64,000 nucleotides of DNA, from contig NZ_CP111043.1 of NCBI RefSeq assembly GCF_026250525.1, positions 62,001-126,000 on the forward strand. The letters are read 5' to 3'. The stretch comes from Chondrinema litorale (GTDB lineage: Bacteria; Bacteroidota; Bacteroidia; Cytophagales; Flammeovirgaceae). A model generated the notes under the pieces. It did not search any database and was not told the DNA's origin. It saw only the letters and a program-made list of their open reading frames with translations. Shown here piece after piece: positions 28,332 to 35,488 of this stretch. A program made the position numbers and the translations under genes. Position 1 is the first letter of the stretch. Each line of letters opens with the position of its first letter.

Positions 28332-28577
28332 CTAATCAAGTTCTGCATGAGCATCGAAATCCGAATTTTCCGGAGTCTCATCGATCTTAGAAAAATCTAA
28401 TTTATCGATTTCTTTGAGTCTCGCATCTATCTCAGATCGAAATTCATTTGATTCTTTATCTTTCTTTTCTGGTACCACCTCTGTATTTTCTTTTTTCTTC
28501 TTATCATCATCTTGCAACAATGTAAATGAGAAAAGGAAACTAGCAAAAAGCGATATGATAATTAAGATTTTTTTCAT
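28332..28577 (-). CDS. Small exported acidic protein
   Basis: The protein has 81 residues. The N-terminus is a signal peptide (MKKILIIISLFASFLFSFTL) with no lipobox cysteine. The mature part is highly charged: DDDKKKKEN, then EKKDKESNEF, then acidic repeats E-I-D-x-R-L-K-E-I-D-K-L-D-F. No family is recognised. It lies 39 bases downstream of a second tiny exported gene with a similar start (MKK-F/I-L), and the two are probably in one transcript. Low-complexity Lys/Asp/Glu composition suggests a disordered periplasmic protein. Real gene status is likely from the signal peptide and clean start. Confidence 0.6.
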   Translation of the reverse strand: MKKILIIISLFASFLFSFTLLQDDDKKKKENTEVVPEKKDKESNEFRSEIDARLKEIDKLDFSKIDETPENSDFDAHAELD

Positions 28578-28616
28578 GACTTAAGTTGCTGTTTAACAGG
28601 GTATTACGACTTTTTA

Positions 28617-28769
28617 TTATAATCCAGACTTTGCATCGTAGTCTGGGTCGTTACCACCTTGTTCTTTTTTAAGTTTGCTTAAATCTTTGTAGATATCTTC
28701 GTTAGGATCTTCACAAGCGAAAGTGAACATTAAACCAACAAGCGAGATTATAGCTAAAAATTTCTTCAT
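28617..28769 (-). CDS. Tiny lipoprotein (50 residues)
   Basis: ATG at 28769, TAA at 28617. The sequence starts MKKFLAIISLVGLMFTFACE: a textbook lipoprotein signal with Cys19 as the lipidation site, followed by an acidic/lysine-rich tail (DPNEDIYKDLSKLKKEQ) and a short DPDYDAKSG end. It is on the minus strand upstream of the 81-codon gene and shares its N-terminal flavour and the Asp/Glu/Lys-rich mature region, so the pair may have arisen by duplication. It has no recognised family. Upstream, between it and the fumC terminator, lies an unusual inverted-repeat element. Confidence 0.6.
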   Translation of the reverse strand: MKKFLAIISLVGLMFTFACEDPNEDIYKDLSKLKKEQGGNDPDYDAKSGL

Positions 28770-28826
28770 GACTGATTTCAGTTAAATATGGACAAAATAA
28801 GTTTATATCAAAATAATACTAATAAT

Positions 28827-28981
28827 ACAGGTATCCTTCACAGAGTTTTAAAATAGAATATAGGTATCCCTCAGCACGACTATTGATAGTAGTGATTTCA
28901 TATTTTAGACATGTTATGATTAAGGCAATTTACCTAAACCATAATTAAATATTTGATTAAAAAACTCTGAGGGATACCTGT
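28827..28981. repeat. Inverted-repeat element with three copies of an AGGTATCC core
   Basis: The left arm at 28827-28849 (ACAGGTATCC, then TTCACAGAGTTTT) is the reverse complement of the right arm at 28961-28981 except for one base change and a two-base gap. A third copy, AGGTATCCCTCAG at 28862-28874, lies in the same direction as the left arm and is a perfect 13-base complement of the right arm at 28967-28979. So the right arm can pair with either partner. The central part, around 28915-28945, also has a weaker stem. No target-site duplication flanks the ends. It could be a small mobile element (MITE-like) or a regulatory RNA or operator cluster upstream of the leftward lipoprotein gene. Confidence 0.7.
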
Positions 28982-29225
28982 GAAATATCTTTTCCTAATA
29001 GTGTTGATTACTATTGTTATTTCTTGAAGTAAAGGTAAGTTAATAGATGTTAATATTCAAACTTTTTTCATAATTTTTTTAATAAAACTTACATATTTCT
29101 TGCGATAGTAAATTTTATACCCTTGTACCCACTTCAAGCTATGCTATAACCAAAAAAGATTACATTAGATAAGTAATATTTTAAAGCATAATTGAAATTA
29201 TAGGGCTAATATAAATTAGGTAAAA

Positions 29226-29255
29226 AAAAACTGCAAAATAAATTTTGCAGTTTTT
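29226..29255. terminator. Terminator of fumC
   Basis: ACTGCAAAAT (29230-29239) pairs perfectly with ATTTTGCAGT (29242-29251). Read on the minus strand it ends in a run of eight or more T, just after the fumC stop at 29283. Confidence 0.88.
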
Positions 29256-29282
29256 GAAAATATTAACGTTAATTCGTTGTTA

Positions 29283-30674
29283 TCATAGATTGCCTATCAT
29301 CTTACTAGGCACTACCCACTCGTCAAATTGCTCATTAGTTAGCAATCCAAGTTCAAGAGCAGCTTCTCTCAATGTAGTTCCGTCTATGTGTGCTTTCTTA
29401 GCAATTTTTGCAGCCTTATCGTAACCGATGTGTGTATTTAATGCAGTTACCAACATTAAAGAATTATCTAAATGTTCTTTAATTCTTTTACTATTTGGCT
29501 CAATTCCTACAGCACAATGTTCATTAAATGACTCACAAGCATCGCCAATTAATCTTGCAGAAGTTAACACGTTAAATGCCATCATTGGCTTAAATACGTT
29601 CAACTCGAAATGGCCAGTTGCCCCTCCTATTGAAACCGCTGTATCTAATCCCATTACTTGAGCACAAACCATTGTTAATGCTTCACACTGAGTTGGGTTT
29701 ACTTTACCCGGCATAATTGAAGAACCTGGCTCGTTAGATGGGATAATAATTTCACCGATACCAGATCTTGGTCCAGATGAAAGCATTCTAATATCATTAC
29801 CGATTTTCATTAAGCTAACTGCTAATTGCTTTAATGCTCCAGAAGTTTCAACTAAAGCATCGTGAGCAGCAAGTGCTTCAAATTTATTTTCGGCAGTTAC
29901 GAATGGATGACCCGTAAGTTGAGCAATTTTAGCTGCCACTTTTTCTGCATAACCTTTTGGCGCATTTAAACCAGTACCTACAGCAGTACCACCAAGTGCC
30001 AATTCAGAAAGGTGAGCTAAAGTATTTTTAACTGCTTTTATGCCATGCGCTAATTGCGAAGCATAACCGCTAAACTCCATACCTAAAGTTAGTGGAGTTG
30101 CATCCATAAAATGAGTTCTACCAATTTTAACTACATCAGCAAATTCTTTCGCTTTTGCATCAAGAGTGGCTTTTAACTTTTCAACTTTTGGTAGAGTTTC
30201 CTCAACTATAGAAGTATAGCAAGCAATATGCATAGCAGTTGGGAAAGTATCGTTTGAAGACTGCGATTTGTTTACATCATCATTTGGGTGAACAGATTTT
30301 TTAGCATCAGTTAAGCTACCACCATTTAAAACATGCGCTCTGTTAGCCACAACTTCGTTCACGTTCATGTTAGATTGTGTACCAGAACCAGTTTGCCAAA
30401 CTACCAATGGAAATTGATCGTCAAGCTCTCCTTTTAAGATTTCATCACACACCTTTCCGATAATTTCAGCGGTTTCATCTCCTAGCACTCCTAAATCGTT
30501 GTTAGTTAATGCTGCTGCTTTTTTAAGATGTGCAAATGCTTTTATAATTTCCAATGGCATTGTGTGGCCACCTATTTTAAAGTTTTGTATGGAACGTTGA
30601 GTCTGAGCTCCCCAATACTTCTCCGCAGGCACCTGAACCTCGCCCATGGTATCTTTTTCAATTCTATAATCCAT
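29283..30674 (-). CDS. fumC: Class II fumarate hydratase
   Basis: FumC interconverts fumarate and L-malate in the TCA cycle and is independent of iron-sulfur clusters. The 463 residues align end to end from memory with E. coli FumC (467). The starting [20 protein letters not shown] is typical, followed by [41 protein letters not shown], the signature loop [13 protein letters not shown] at 317-329, and [10 protein letters not shown] near the C-terminus. These features distinguish it from aspartase, which has a different C-terminal pattern. The gene is divergent from dtd, and both have promoter elements in the intergenic region. Confidence 0.96.
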   Translation of the reverse strand: MDYRIEKDTMGEVQVPAEKYWGAQTQRSIQNFKIGGHTMPLEIIKAFAHLKKAAALTNNDLGVLGDETAEIIGKVCDEILKGELDDQFPLVVWQTGSGTQSNMNVNEVVANRAHVLNGGSLTDAKKSVHPNDDVNKSQSSNDTFPTAMHIACYTSIVEETLPKVEKLKATLDAKAKEFADVVKIGRTHFMDATPLTLGMEFSGYASQLAHGIKAVKNTLAHLSELALGGTAVGTGLNAPKGYAEKVAAKIAQLTGHPFVTAENKFEALAAHDALVETSGALKQLAVSLMKIGNDIRMLSSGPRSGIGEIIIPSNEPGSSIMPGKVNPTQCEALTMVCAQVMGLDTAVSIGGATGHFELNVFKPMMAFNVLTSARLIGDACESFNEHCAVGIEPNSKRIKEHLDNSLMLVTALNTHIGYDKAAKIAKKAHIDGTTLREAALELGLLTNEQFDEWVVPSKMIGNL

Positions 30675-30715
30675 TTCTGTGTTTACTATTTAGTTGATCG
30701 AATTTATTCTCACGA

Positions 30716-30723
30716 CAAATTTA
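30716..30723 (-). promoter_or_regulatory. -7 element of fumC promoter
   Basis: CAAATTTA on the plus strand reads TAAATTTG on the minus strand, a perfect TAnnTTTG, 42 bases upstream of the fumC ATG. A convincing -33 TTTG was not found. Confidence 0.55.
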
Positions 30724-30765
30724 ATGAATAATCCACTTTTAAAACTGATATTCATCAATCTTAAA

Positions 30766-30773
30766 TACTTTTG
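30766..30773 (+). promoter_or_regulatory. -7 element of the dtd-mazG promoter
   Basis: TACTTTTG is a perfect TAnnTTTG, about 40 bases before the TTG start of dtd. It is divergent from and 42 bases apart from the fumC element. A -33 box is only weakly matched (TTTT). Confidence 0.6.
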
Positions 30774-30812
30774 TACAAACTAGTTTTCTTTAACCTAAAA
30801 TAGCTATCCACA

Positions 30813-31265
30813 TTGATTGCAGTAATCCAAAGAGTAACTGAAGCTTCAGTAAGTATTGATAATAAGATAAAAGGCCAGATCAATCAAGGTTTTATGGTTT
30901 TGCTAGGTATTACCCACGACGATACCGATGAAGATATAGAATGGTTAAGCGGGAAAATAGCCAATATGCGTGTTTTTTCTGATGAAGATGATAAAATGAA
31001 CCTTGCTCTCGGTGATGTTGATGGAGATATTTTACTTGTAAGCCAATTCACACTTCATGCCAGTACAAAAAAAGGGAACAGACCCGGCTACAATGAGGCT
31101 GCTAAACCAGATGTTGCCATTCCGCTTTACGAAAAAATGATTAAAGCCTTAGAACAAAAAACCGGAAAACATTTACAAACTGGCGAGTTTGGTGCAATGA
31201 TGCAAGTAAGCCTTGTAAATGATGGACCTGTTACAATTATTATTGATACTAAAAACAAAAAATAA
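30813..31265 (+). CDS. dtd: D-aminoacyl-tRNA deacylase
   Basis: Dtd hydrolyses D-aminoacyl-tRNAs (and glycyl-tRNA mischarged on tRNA-Ala), preventing D-amino acids from entering proteins. The 150 residues are full length: [35 protein letters not shown], the [17 protein letters not shown] active-site motif and the [11 protein letters not shown]-terminal GP cis-proline motif. The start is TTG at 30813: an in-frame TAG lies at 30801 and the normal family N-terminus M-x-A/V-V-I-Q-R is reached exactly there. It is followed 8 bases later by mazG, so the two form an operon, and it has a divergent promoter with fumC. Confidence 0.94.
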   Translation: MIAVIQRVTEASVSIDNKIKGQINQGFMVLLGITHDDTDEDIEWLSGKIANMRVFSDEDDKMNLALGDVDGDILLVSQFTLHASTKKGNRPGYNEAAKPDVAIPLYEKMIKALEQKTGKHLQTGEFGAMMQVSLVNDGPVTIIIDTKNKK

Positions 31266-31273
31266 GCAAGAAC

Positions 31274-31600
31274 ATGACGATTAAAGAAGCACAAGAAGTA
31301 GTAGACAAATGGATTAACACCACCGGCGTGCGATATTTTAATGAGTTGACCAATACGGCAATCTTAATGGAAGAAGTGGGCGAAGTGGCCAGAATTATGG
31401 CCAGAAAATACGGTGAGCAATCCTTTAAGAAATCTGATGAATCTGTAAACCTCCCAGATGAAATGGCGGATGTTTTATTTGTGCTCATCTGTCTTGCCAA
31501 CCAAACTGGAATAGACTTAACAGAAGCTCTTGAAAAAAATCTAGAAAAAAAAAGCATCCGCGATAAAGATCGCCACAAAAATAATGAGAAGTTGAAGTAA
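31274..31600 (+). CDS. MazG-like nucleotide pyrophosphohydrolase
   Basis: The 108-residue protein has the short single MazG domain of the all-alpha NTP pyrophosphatase superfamily. The metal-binding helices are ILMEEVGEVARIM (E-E-x-x-E) and NLPDEMADVLFVLICLANQT (E-x-x-D). The family hydrolyses non-canonical or excess NTPs to NMP and PPi; substrate is unknown for this short form. The dtd-mazG order and the 8-base spacing suggest joint transcription for tRNA and nucleotide-pool quality control. The C-terminal LEKNLEKKSIRDKDRHKNNE is charged. The single-domain length is shorter than E. coli MazG, which has two. Confidence 0.88.
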   Translation: MTIKEAQEVVDKWINTTGVRYFNELTNTAILMEEVGEVARIMARKYGEQSFKKSDESVNLPDEMADVLFVLICLANQTGIDLTEALEKNLEKKSIRDKDRHKNNEKLK

Positions 31601-31614
31601 TGGAGTTTGATGGT

Positions 31615-32184
31615 TTACTTAAAAGGAAGAAAAGCAAAAAGACCAACTCTTTTATATTTTTTTTTCTGACTTCCGACTCGTAAAAACTGATTTAATTCTT
31701 CCATACTAATTAAAGCTGAAGTAATTATGAGTGTTTCGCCTGTATTGAGTTTGAAAATACAGTATCCATCACTTTTATAAACATAGGATCTACCCAAAAC
31801 TTTAAGTGTAACTGATTCTATATCTGAAAAATGGAAACTAAACTCTTCTGATTCTCTTCTTAAAACTCTAATTATATTTTTAGCAGGATATAAGTATAAA
31901 GTTCTGAGAAAGTCATTTTTTACATATTGAAAAATCATAATGGAATTCAATACAAAAAGAATGATTAAAATGATAATTATAAGCAAATACAAATACCCTT
32001 TGAATCTAATATCAAATACATCATATTCTTGTTGAAATGAAGAAAGAGTTTGAAATGATATAATGAGGAAAAAACAACATGCTAAAAGAATAAAAAATAG
32101 CACATTAAGCTTTAAGATATTAAATTCTTTTTTTATTCTTAAAGAGTATTTTTTACCTGTATTATATGGGTCATACTTGTTCAT
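31615..32184 (-). CDS. Two-span membrane protein with a PH-like C-terminal domain, unknown
   Basis: The protein has 189 residues with two hydrophobic segments (about 28-48 and 65-90), a short loop between, then about 95 residues of beta-rich sequence (YLYPAKNIIRVLR, FHFSDIESVTLKV, GYCIFKLNTGETLIITSALI, MEELNQFL). This layout resembles bacterial pleckstrin-homology-like membrane proteins, in which a cytoplasmic small beta domain follows two spans, but motif-level identity is weak. No known function. The gene lies convergent with mazG and upstream of asnB's stop in the same orientation, with a 35-base gap to asnB. High AT and Lys/Phe content like the neighbours. Confidence 0.6.
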   Translation of the reverse strand: MNKYDPYNTGKKYSLRIKKEFNILKLNVLFFILLACCFFLIISFQTLSSFQQEYDVFDIRFKGYLYLLIIIILIILFVLNSIMIFQYVKNDFLRTLYLYPAKNIIRVLRRESEEFSFHFSDIESVTLKVLGRSYVYKSDGYCIFKLNTGETLIITSALISMEELNQFLRVGSQKKKYKRVGLFAFLPFK

Positions 32185-32219
32185 ATGATGTAAAAAGCAT
32201 CTTTATAAAATAAACAACT

Positions 32220-34133
32220 TTACTCAGCCTTCTCAACCTTATTTCGCCATTTTTTCCACCAATGTTGGAAAGCAAGTACACCCCAAACTTGGTTTTGGTC
32301 AAAATTCATGGTGTTGGCGATGGTGCTTTTCAGGTTTTCTGTAAACTCTGTTCTAAATATTTTTTGCTCAGCTACCATGTCTTTGTTCAGGCAAGCATCA
32401 TTCACCCAATTCTTCAATTCATTTTTGTAGCCTTTAGCCAATGGCACATCAAATCCTTTCTTTGGTCTTTTATATAATTCTGGTGGTAATAATGGTCTTA
32501 CTGTATCTTGTAAAATACGCTTTTTCATATTGCCCTTAATCTTGAACTCTGCGGGCAAGTTAAAAGCAAACTCAACCAATCGATGATCTAAAAACGGCAC
32601 CCTTACCTCCAAACTATTTAACATAGACATACTATCTACTTTGTGTAGCATATCGTTTGGAAGCAGCATATTTACATCATTCAATAACACTTCATTAAAA
32701 TCTTTCCCTTTTATATCACCAATTAATGCTGACTTTCTTCTATGATATTCATCCATATCGATTTGCTCCAAAAATTCTGGATGCAACATATTAGTCACTT
32801 GTGCTTCTGTTGCCCAAGAACACAAGAACCAGTAACGCTCATCGGCAGCCAAATCTAAACTCGAAGCAAATCTGTGCATTCTTCTAAACTGATTGCCCCA
32901 ATAGGTATTTCTTGACTTCGGCAGTTTGTCTAATACTGGCAAAAACTGTTGCAACACACTAGCAGCCATTCCTTTTTCACGTGCTTTTAACTCGCCCATA
33001 TATTTATGGTAGCCTGCAAAAACTTCGTCAGCGCCATCGCCAGAAAGCGTAACGGTTACCTGTTGCCTGGTTTTTTTGCTGAGAATGTAAAAGGGTAGAG
33101 CAGAAGAATCTGCAAAAGGCTCTGCATACTGATCAAGTATCTCAAACATATGATCGAAAAAATCATCGGTATGCAGGTTAAATACTGTGTGGTTTGTATT
33201 GTATTTTTTAGCAACCAGTTCGGCATATTTGGTTTCATCGAACAAAGGTTCATTCTTAAAACCCACCGAATAGGTATTGAGCTTATCTGTATATTTAGAA
33301 GCCAATGCCACAACAGTAGAAGAGTCTATGCCACCAGAGAGAAATGCTCCCAGAGGCACATCAGAAACCATTCGTTCTTTAACCGCTTCCTCTAAGTGCA
33401 TTAAAAGATTAATCTTGGCCTCTTCGTAGTTGCTATAAGATTTACCTTCACTTATATTAATTGCAGGTGTATACCATTTATGCTCAGTTACTTTTTTATC
33501 TTGCACTACAAGGTAACTGCCCGGCATTAGTTTCTTTACTCCTTTAAATATTGTGTGCGGAGCTGGCACATAATTAAGCTGTAAGTATTGATAAACAGAA
33601 ACAGGATCGAGTTCTGGCTCTAAGTTATACGCCAGTAAAGCCCTCATTTCTGATGCAAACATCATTTTGTCTTCATCTTCAAAATATAACAGTGGCTTTA
33701 TTCCATATCTATCTCGACCAATAAATAGCTTATTTTCTTCTTTATCGTAAATGGCAAAAGCGAAAAAGCCATGAAATTTCTCAAGACATTTTTCGCCATA
33801 TTGTATATAAGATTGTAAAAGTACTTCTGTATCAGAATGTGTATGAAAAGAGCAACCCTTAGCTTCTAAATCAGTTCTTAGCTCTTTGAAATTATATATT
33901 TCACCATTAAAAACTATTACGTATCTACCACTTTCATCATACATTGGCTGGTGAGCTACTGAACTCAAATCTATAATCGAAAGCCTTCTATGCCCTAAAC
34001 CCACATAATAATCGGTAAACAACTTACCGAAATCTGGCCCGCGATGTTTTAGTTGTTCGTTAGATTTATGAGTATTAATCGTAAAAAAGCGTCCGACTTC
34101 ATTAAATGCATAAATTCCGGTAATGCCACACAT
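32220..34133 (-). CDS. asnB: Asparagine synthase (glutamine-hydrolysing), AsnB type
   Basis: Class-B enzyme making asparagine from aspartate, ATP and glutamine. The 637 residues begin MCGITGIYAF, so Cys2 is the nucleophile of the N-terminal glutaminase domain (NTN hydrolase; H-R-G-P-D-F near 30, GLGHRRLSIIDLS, VIVFNGEIYNFKELR). The C-terminal synthetase domain has the ATP pyrophosphatase loop FLSGGIDSSTVVALA and LSGDGADEVFAGYHKY, characteristic of the family, and RVPFLDHRLVEFAF. The length of over 600 with a C-terminal extension is typical of the Bacteroidota and exosortase-adjacent variants, so a role modifying another amide acceptor cannot be excluded; no cell-wall or exopolysaccharide genes are adjacent. 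Confidence 0.9.
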   Translation of the reverse strand: MCGITGIYAFNEVGRFFTINTHKSNEQLKHRGPDFGKLFTDYYVGLGHRRLSIIDLSSVAHQPMYDESGRYVIVFNGEIYNFKELRTDLEAKGCSFHTHSDTEVLLQSYIQYGEKCLEKFHGFFAFAIYDKEENKLFIGRDRYGIKPLLYFEDEDKMMFASEMRALLAYNLEPELDPVSVYQYLQLNYVPAPHTIFKGVKKLMPGSYLVVQDKKVTEHKWYTPAINISEGKSYSNYEEAKINLLMHLEEAVKERMVSDVPLGAFLSGGIDSSTVVALASKYTDKLNTYSVGFKNEPLFDETKYAELVAKKYNTNHTVFNLHTDDFFDHMFEILDQYAEPFADSSALPFYILSKKTRQQVTVTLSGDGADEVFAGYHKYMGELKAREKGMAASVLQQFLPVLDKLPKSRNTYWGNQFRRMHRFASSLDLAADERYWFLCSWATEAQVTNMLHPEFLEQIDMDEYHRRKSALIGDIKGKDFNEVLLNDVNMLLPNDMLHKVDSMSMLNSLEVRVPFLDHRLVEFAFNLPAEFKIKGNMKKRILQDTVRPLLPPELYKRPKKGFDVPLAKGYKNELKNWVNDACLNKDMVAEQKIFRTEFTENLKSTIANTMNFDQNQVWGVLAFQHWWKKWRNKVEKAE

Positions 34134-34223
34134 AGATTAAAAAATAAGTATATGATGAAATTTAAGCCAAAACGTAAAGAAAATTGGGTTATTTTCCCAA
34201 TCTGGGAATTAATATTCCATTTT

Positions 34224-34709
34224 TTACTGTTCTCTCGTGATTAATGCAACAGCATGTGCTGCAACTCCTTCTCTTTTCCCAACAAAACCTAATTTTTCAG
34301 TAGTTGTAGCTTTTAAAGAAACATCTTCTTCTGGCAAATCCATCACTTCAGCTAAACAGGTTTTCATCTCTGGTATATGCGGATTAATCTTTGGTGCTTG
34401 TAAGCAAACCGTAGCATCCACATTTTGTATGGTGTACCCGGCTTCTTTTACCATCTTCACCACATCTTTAAGCAGTATTTTGCTGTCTATACCTTTGTAT
34501 TTGCTATCCTGATCAGAAAAATGATAACCTATATCTCGCATATTAGCAGCTCCCAGTAATGCATCACAAATTACATGAATTAAAACATCTGCATCTGAAT
34601 GCCCTATAGCACCATGAGTATGAGGAATTTTAATCCCTCCCAACCAAAAATCAACACCTTCTACCAATCTGTGAACATCGTACCCCTGTCCTACTCTTAT
34701 TTTTAGCAT
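34224..34709 (-). CDS. ispF: 2-C-methyl-D-erythritol 2,4-cyclodiphosphate synthase
   Basis: IspF catalyses the fifth step of the MEP isoprenoid pathway. I use the ATG at 34709 (161 residues), which begins MLKIRVGQGYDVHRLVEG, exactly the normal N-terminus with the metal ligands D-x-H (Asp11, His13); the frame runs further upstream but the extra 27 residues are not conserved. Other family features: GHSDADVLIHVICDALLGAA, DIGYHFSD, and the C-terminal TTTEKLGFVGKREG. A perfect TAnnTTTG lies about 30 bases before the start. It converges or is co-oriented with asnB with an 90-base gap. Confidence 0.95.
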   Translation of the reverse strand: MLKIRVGQGYDVHRLVEGVDFWLGGIKIPHTHGAIGHSDADVLIHVICDALLGAANMRDIGYHFSDQDSKYKGIDSKILLKDVVKMVKEAGYTIQNVDATVCLQAPKINPHIPEMKTCLAEVMDLPEEDVSLKATTTEKLGFVGKREGVAAHAVALITREQ

Positions 34710-34738
34710 AATTTTTATTCTTTGATATAAACAAAGCA

Positions 34739-34746
34739 CAAAAATA
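34739..34746 (-). promoter_or_regulatory. -7 promoter element of ispF
   Basis: Plus-strand CAAAAATA reads TATTTTTG on the minus strand, a perfect TAnnTTTG, 30 bases before the ispF ATG and supporting the shorter start. The -33 match is weak. Confidence 0.5.
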
Positions 34747-34870
34747 TATTCTTTATTGAACCAATATGCTTTTGATATTGATTTTATCAAAAAATCTTTT
34801 CACACTTCGTAAAACGATTTAAAATCAACATCTTTAAGGTTTATATTATAGTCTACAACAATCTAATAGC

Positions 34871-35392
34871 ATGAGAAACCTACTAATAGCATTAGTATTT
34901 TTATTCATTTGTACAGCCTGTCCTTACGAATCTCCAGTGCCGATTTCAAGTAAAGGAGATAAAATGATGGAAAGTTTATTGGGAAAATGGCAAAGAGAAG
35001 AAGACGCCCAGAATTATTACATCGTAGAAAAGTTAGACGACAGAAACTATAAAATAATTGAAAATGCTTTTAATGAAGATGAAGGGACTTATGATATTAC
35101 GATATACACAGGCTTTATTACAGAAATAAAAGGAACACCATTTTTAAATATTAAGCAATACAAAGTGAGCTCTTCTTCTGATGATGAAATTATAATTACT
35201 GGCAGAGACAGCTATTATCTTTATAAACTGAATGTATTAGACGAAAAAACTTTTCAATTATACCCTTTGTCTAACTACATTCGCGAAGAATTTACTAAAA
35301 GTCAGTCGCTCAAGAAATTTGTAGAACAAAATATGGAGCTTAGTTTCTTTTATGGTGAAGAAGAAACTTTTTTAAGGAGCACTGAAGAATAA
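34871..35392 (+). CDS. Lipoprotein of unknown function
   Basis: The product has 173 residues. The signal sequence is typical of a lipoprotein: MRNLLIALVFLFICTAC, with Cys17 as the likely lipidated residue, followed by a short linker. The mature region (LLGKWQREEDAQNYYIVEKL, then YTGFITEIKGTPFLNIKQYK) is beta-rich with alternating hydrophobic residues, like small lipocalin-type or DUF-class outer-membrane lipoproteins, but no named family is recognised. It precedes the double-Ddl gene by about 96 bases; a possible -7 element for that gene lies between, so co-transcription is not clear. Confidence 0.75.
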   Translation: MRNLLIALVFLFICTACPYESPVPISSKGDKMMESLLGKWQREEDAQNYYIVEKLDDRNYKIIENAFNEDEGTYDITIYTGFITEIKGTPFLNIKQYKVSSSSDDEIIITGRDSYYLYKLNVLDEKTFQLYPLSNYIREEFTKSQSLKKFVEQNMELSFFYGEEETFLRSTEE

Positions 35393-35475
35393 TCAATAAT
35401 TTCAAAAGAAGAGAGTTTATTGAAGCAAAGGGATTGCTATACACTTTTTTTAACTCTTAAATAGCAATATTCAGC

Positions 35476-35483
35476 TATATTTG
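35476..35483 (+). promoter_or_regulatory. -7 element of the tandem ddl gene
   Basis: TATATTTG is a perfect TAnnTTTG. It ends 5 bases before the ATG at 35489, so a start of transcription at the usual distance would be at or just after the start codon, implying a leaderless or nearly leaderless mRNA. The T-rich tract at 35444-35452 may serve as a -33 region. Confidence 0.5.
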
Positions 35484-35488
35484 CAACA

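Larger units (their letters stand above)
28770..29282. other. 513-bp non-coding region with inverted-repeat element and fumC terminator
   Basis: Contains the repeat element described separately (28827-28981) and the fumC terminator (29226-29255). Otherwise AT-rich without reading frames or recognised RNA. It serves as the upstream region of the small lipoprotein gene on the minus strand. Confidence 0.6.

Noticed and set aside
28827..28981. Inverted repeat as an insertion sequence
   Set aside because: It contains no transposase frame and no flanking target duplication. It might still be a MITE or regulatory element and is reported as such.
32220..34133. asnB as part of an exopolysaccharide or exosortase cluster
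   Set aside because: The extended AsnB type is sometimes found there, but neighbouring genes here (ispF, dtd, mazG) give no support.
34709..34790. N-terminal extension of ispF
   Set aside because: The extension crosses the promoter element and IspF normally begins directly at M-x-x-R-x-G-x-G-x-D-x-H.
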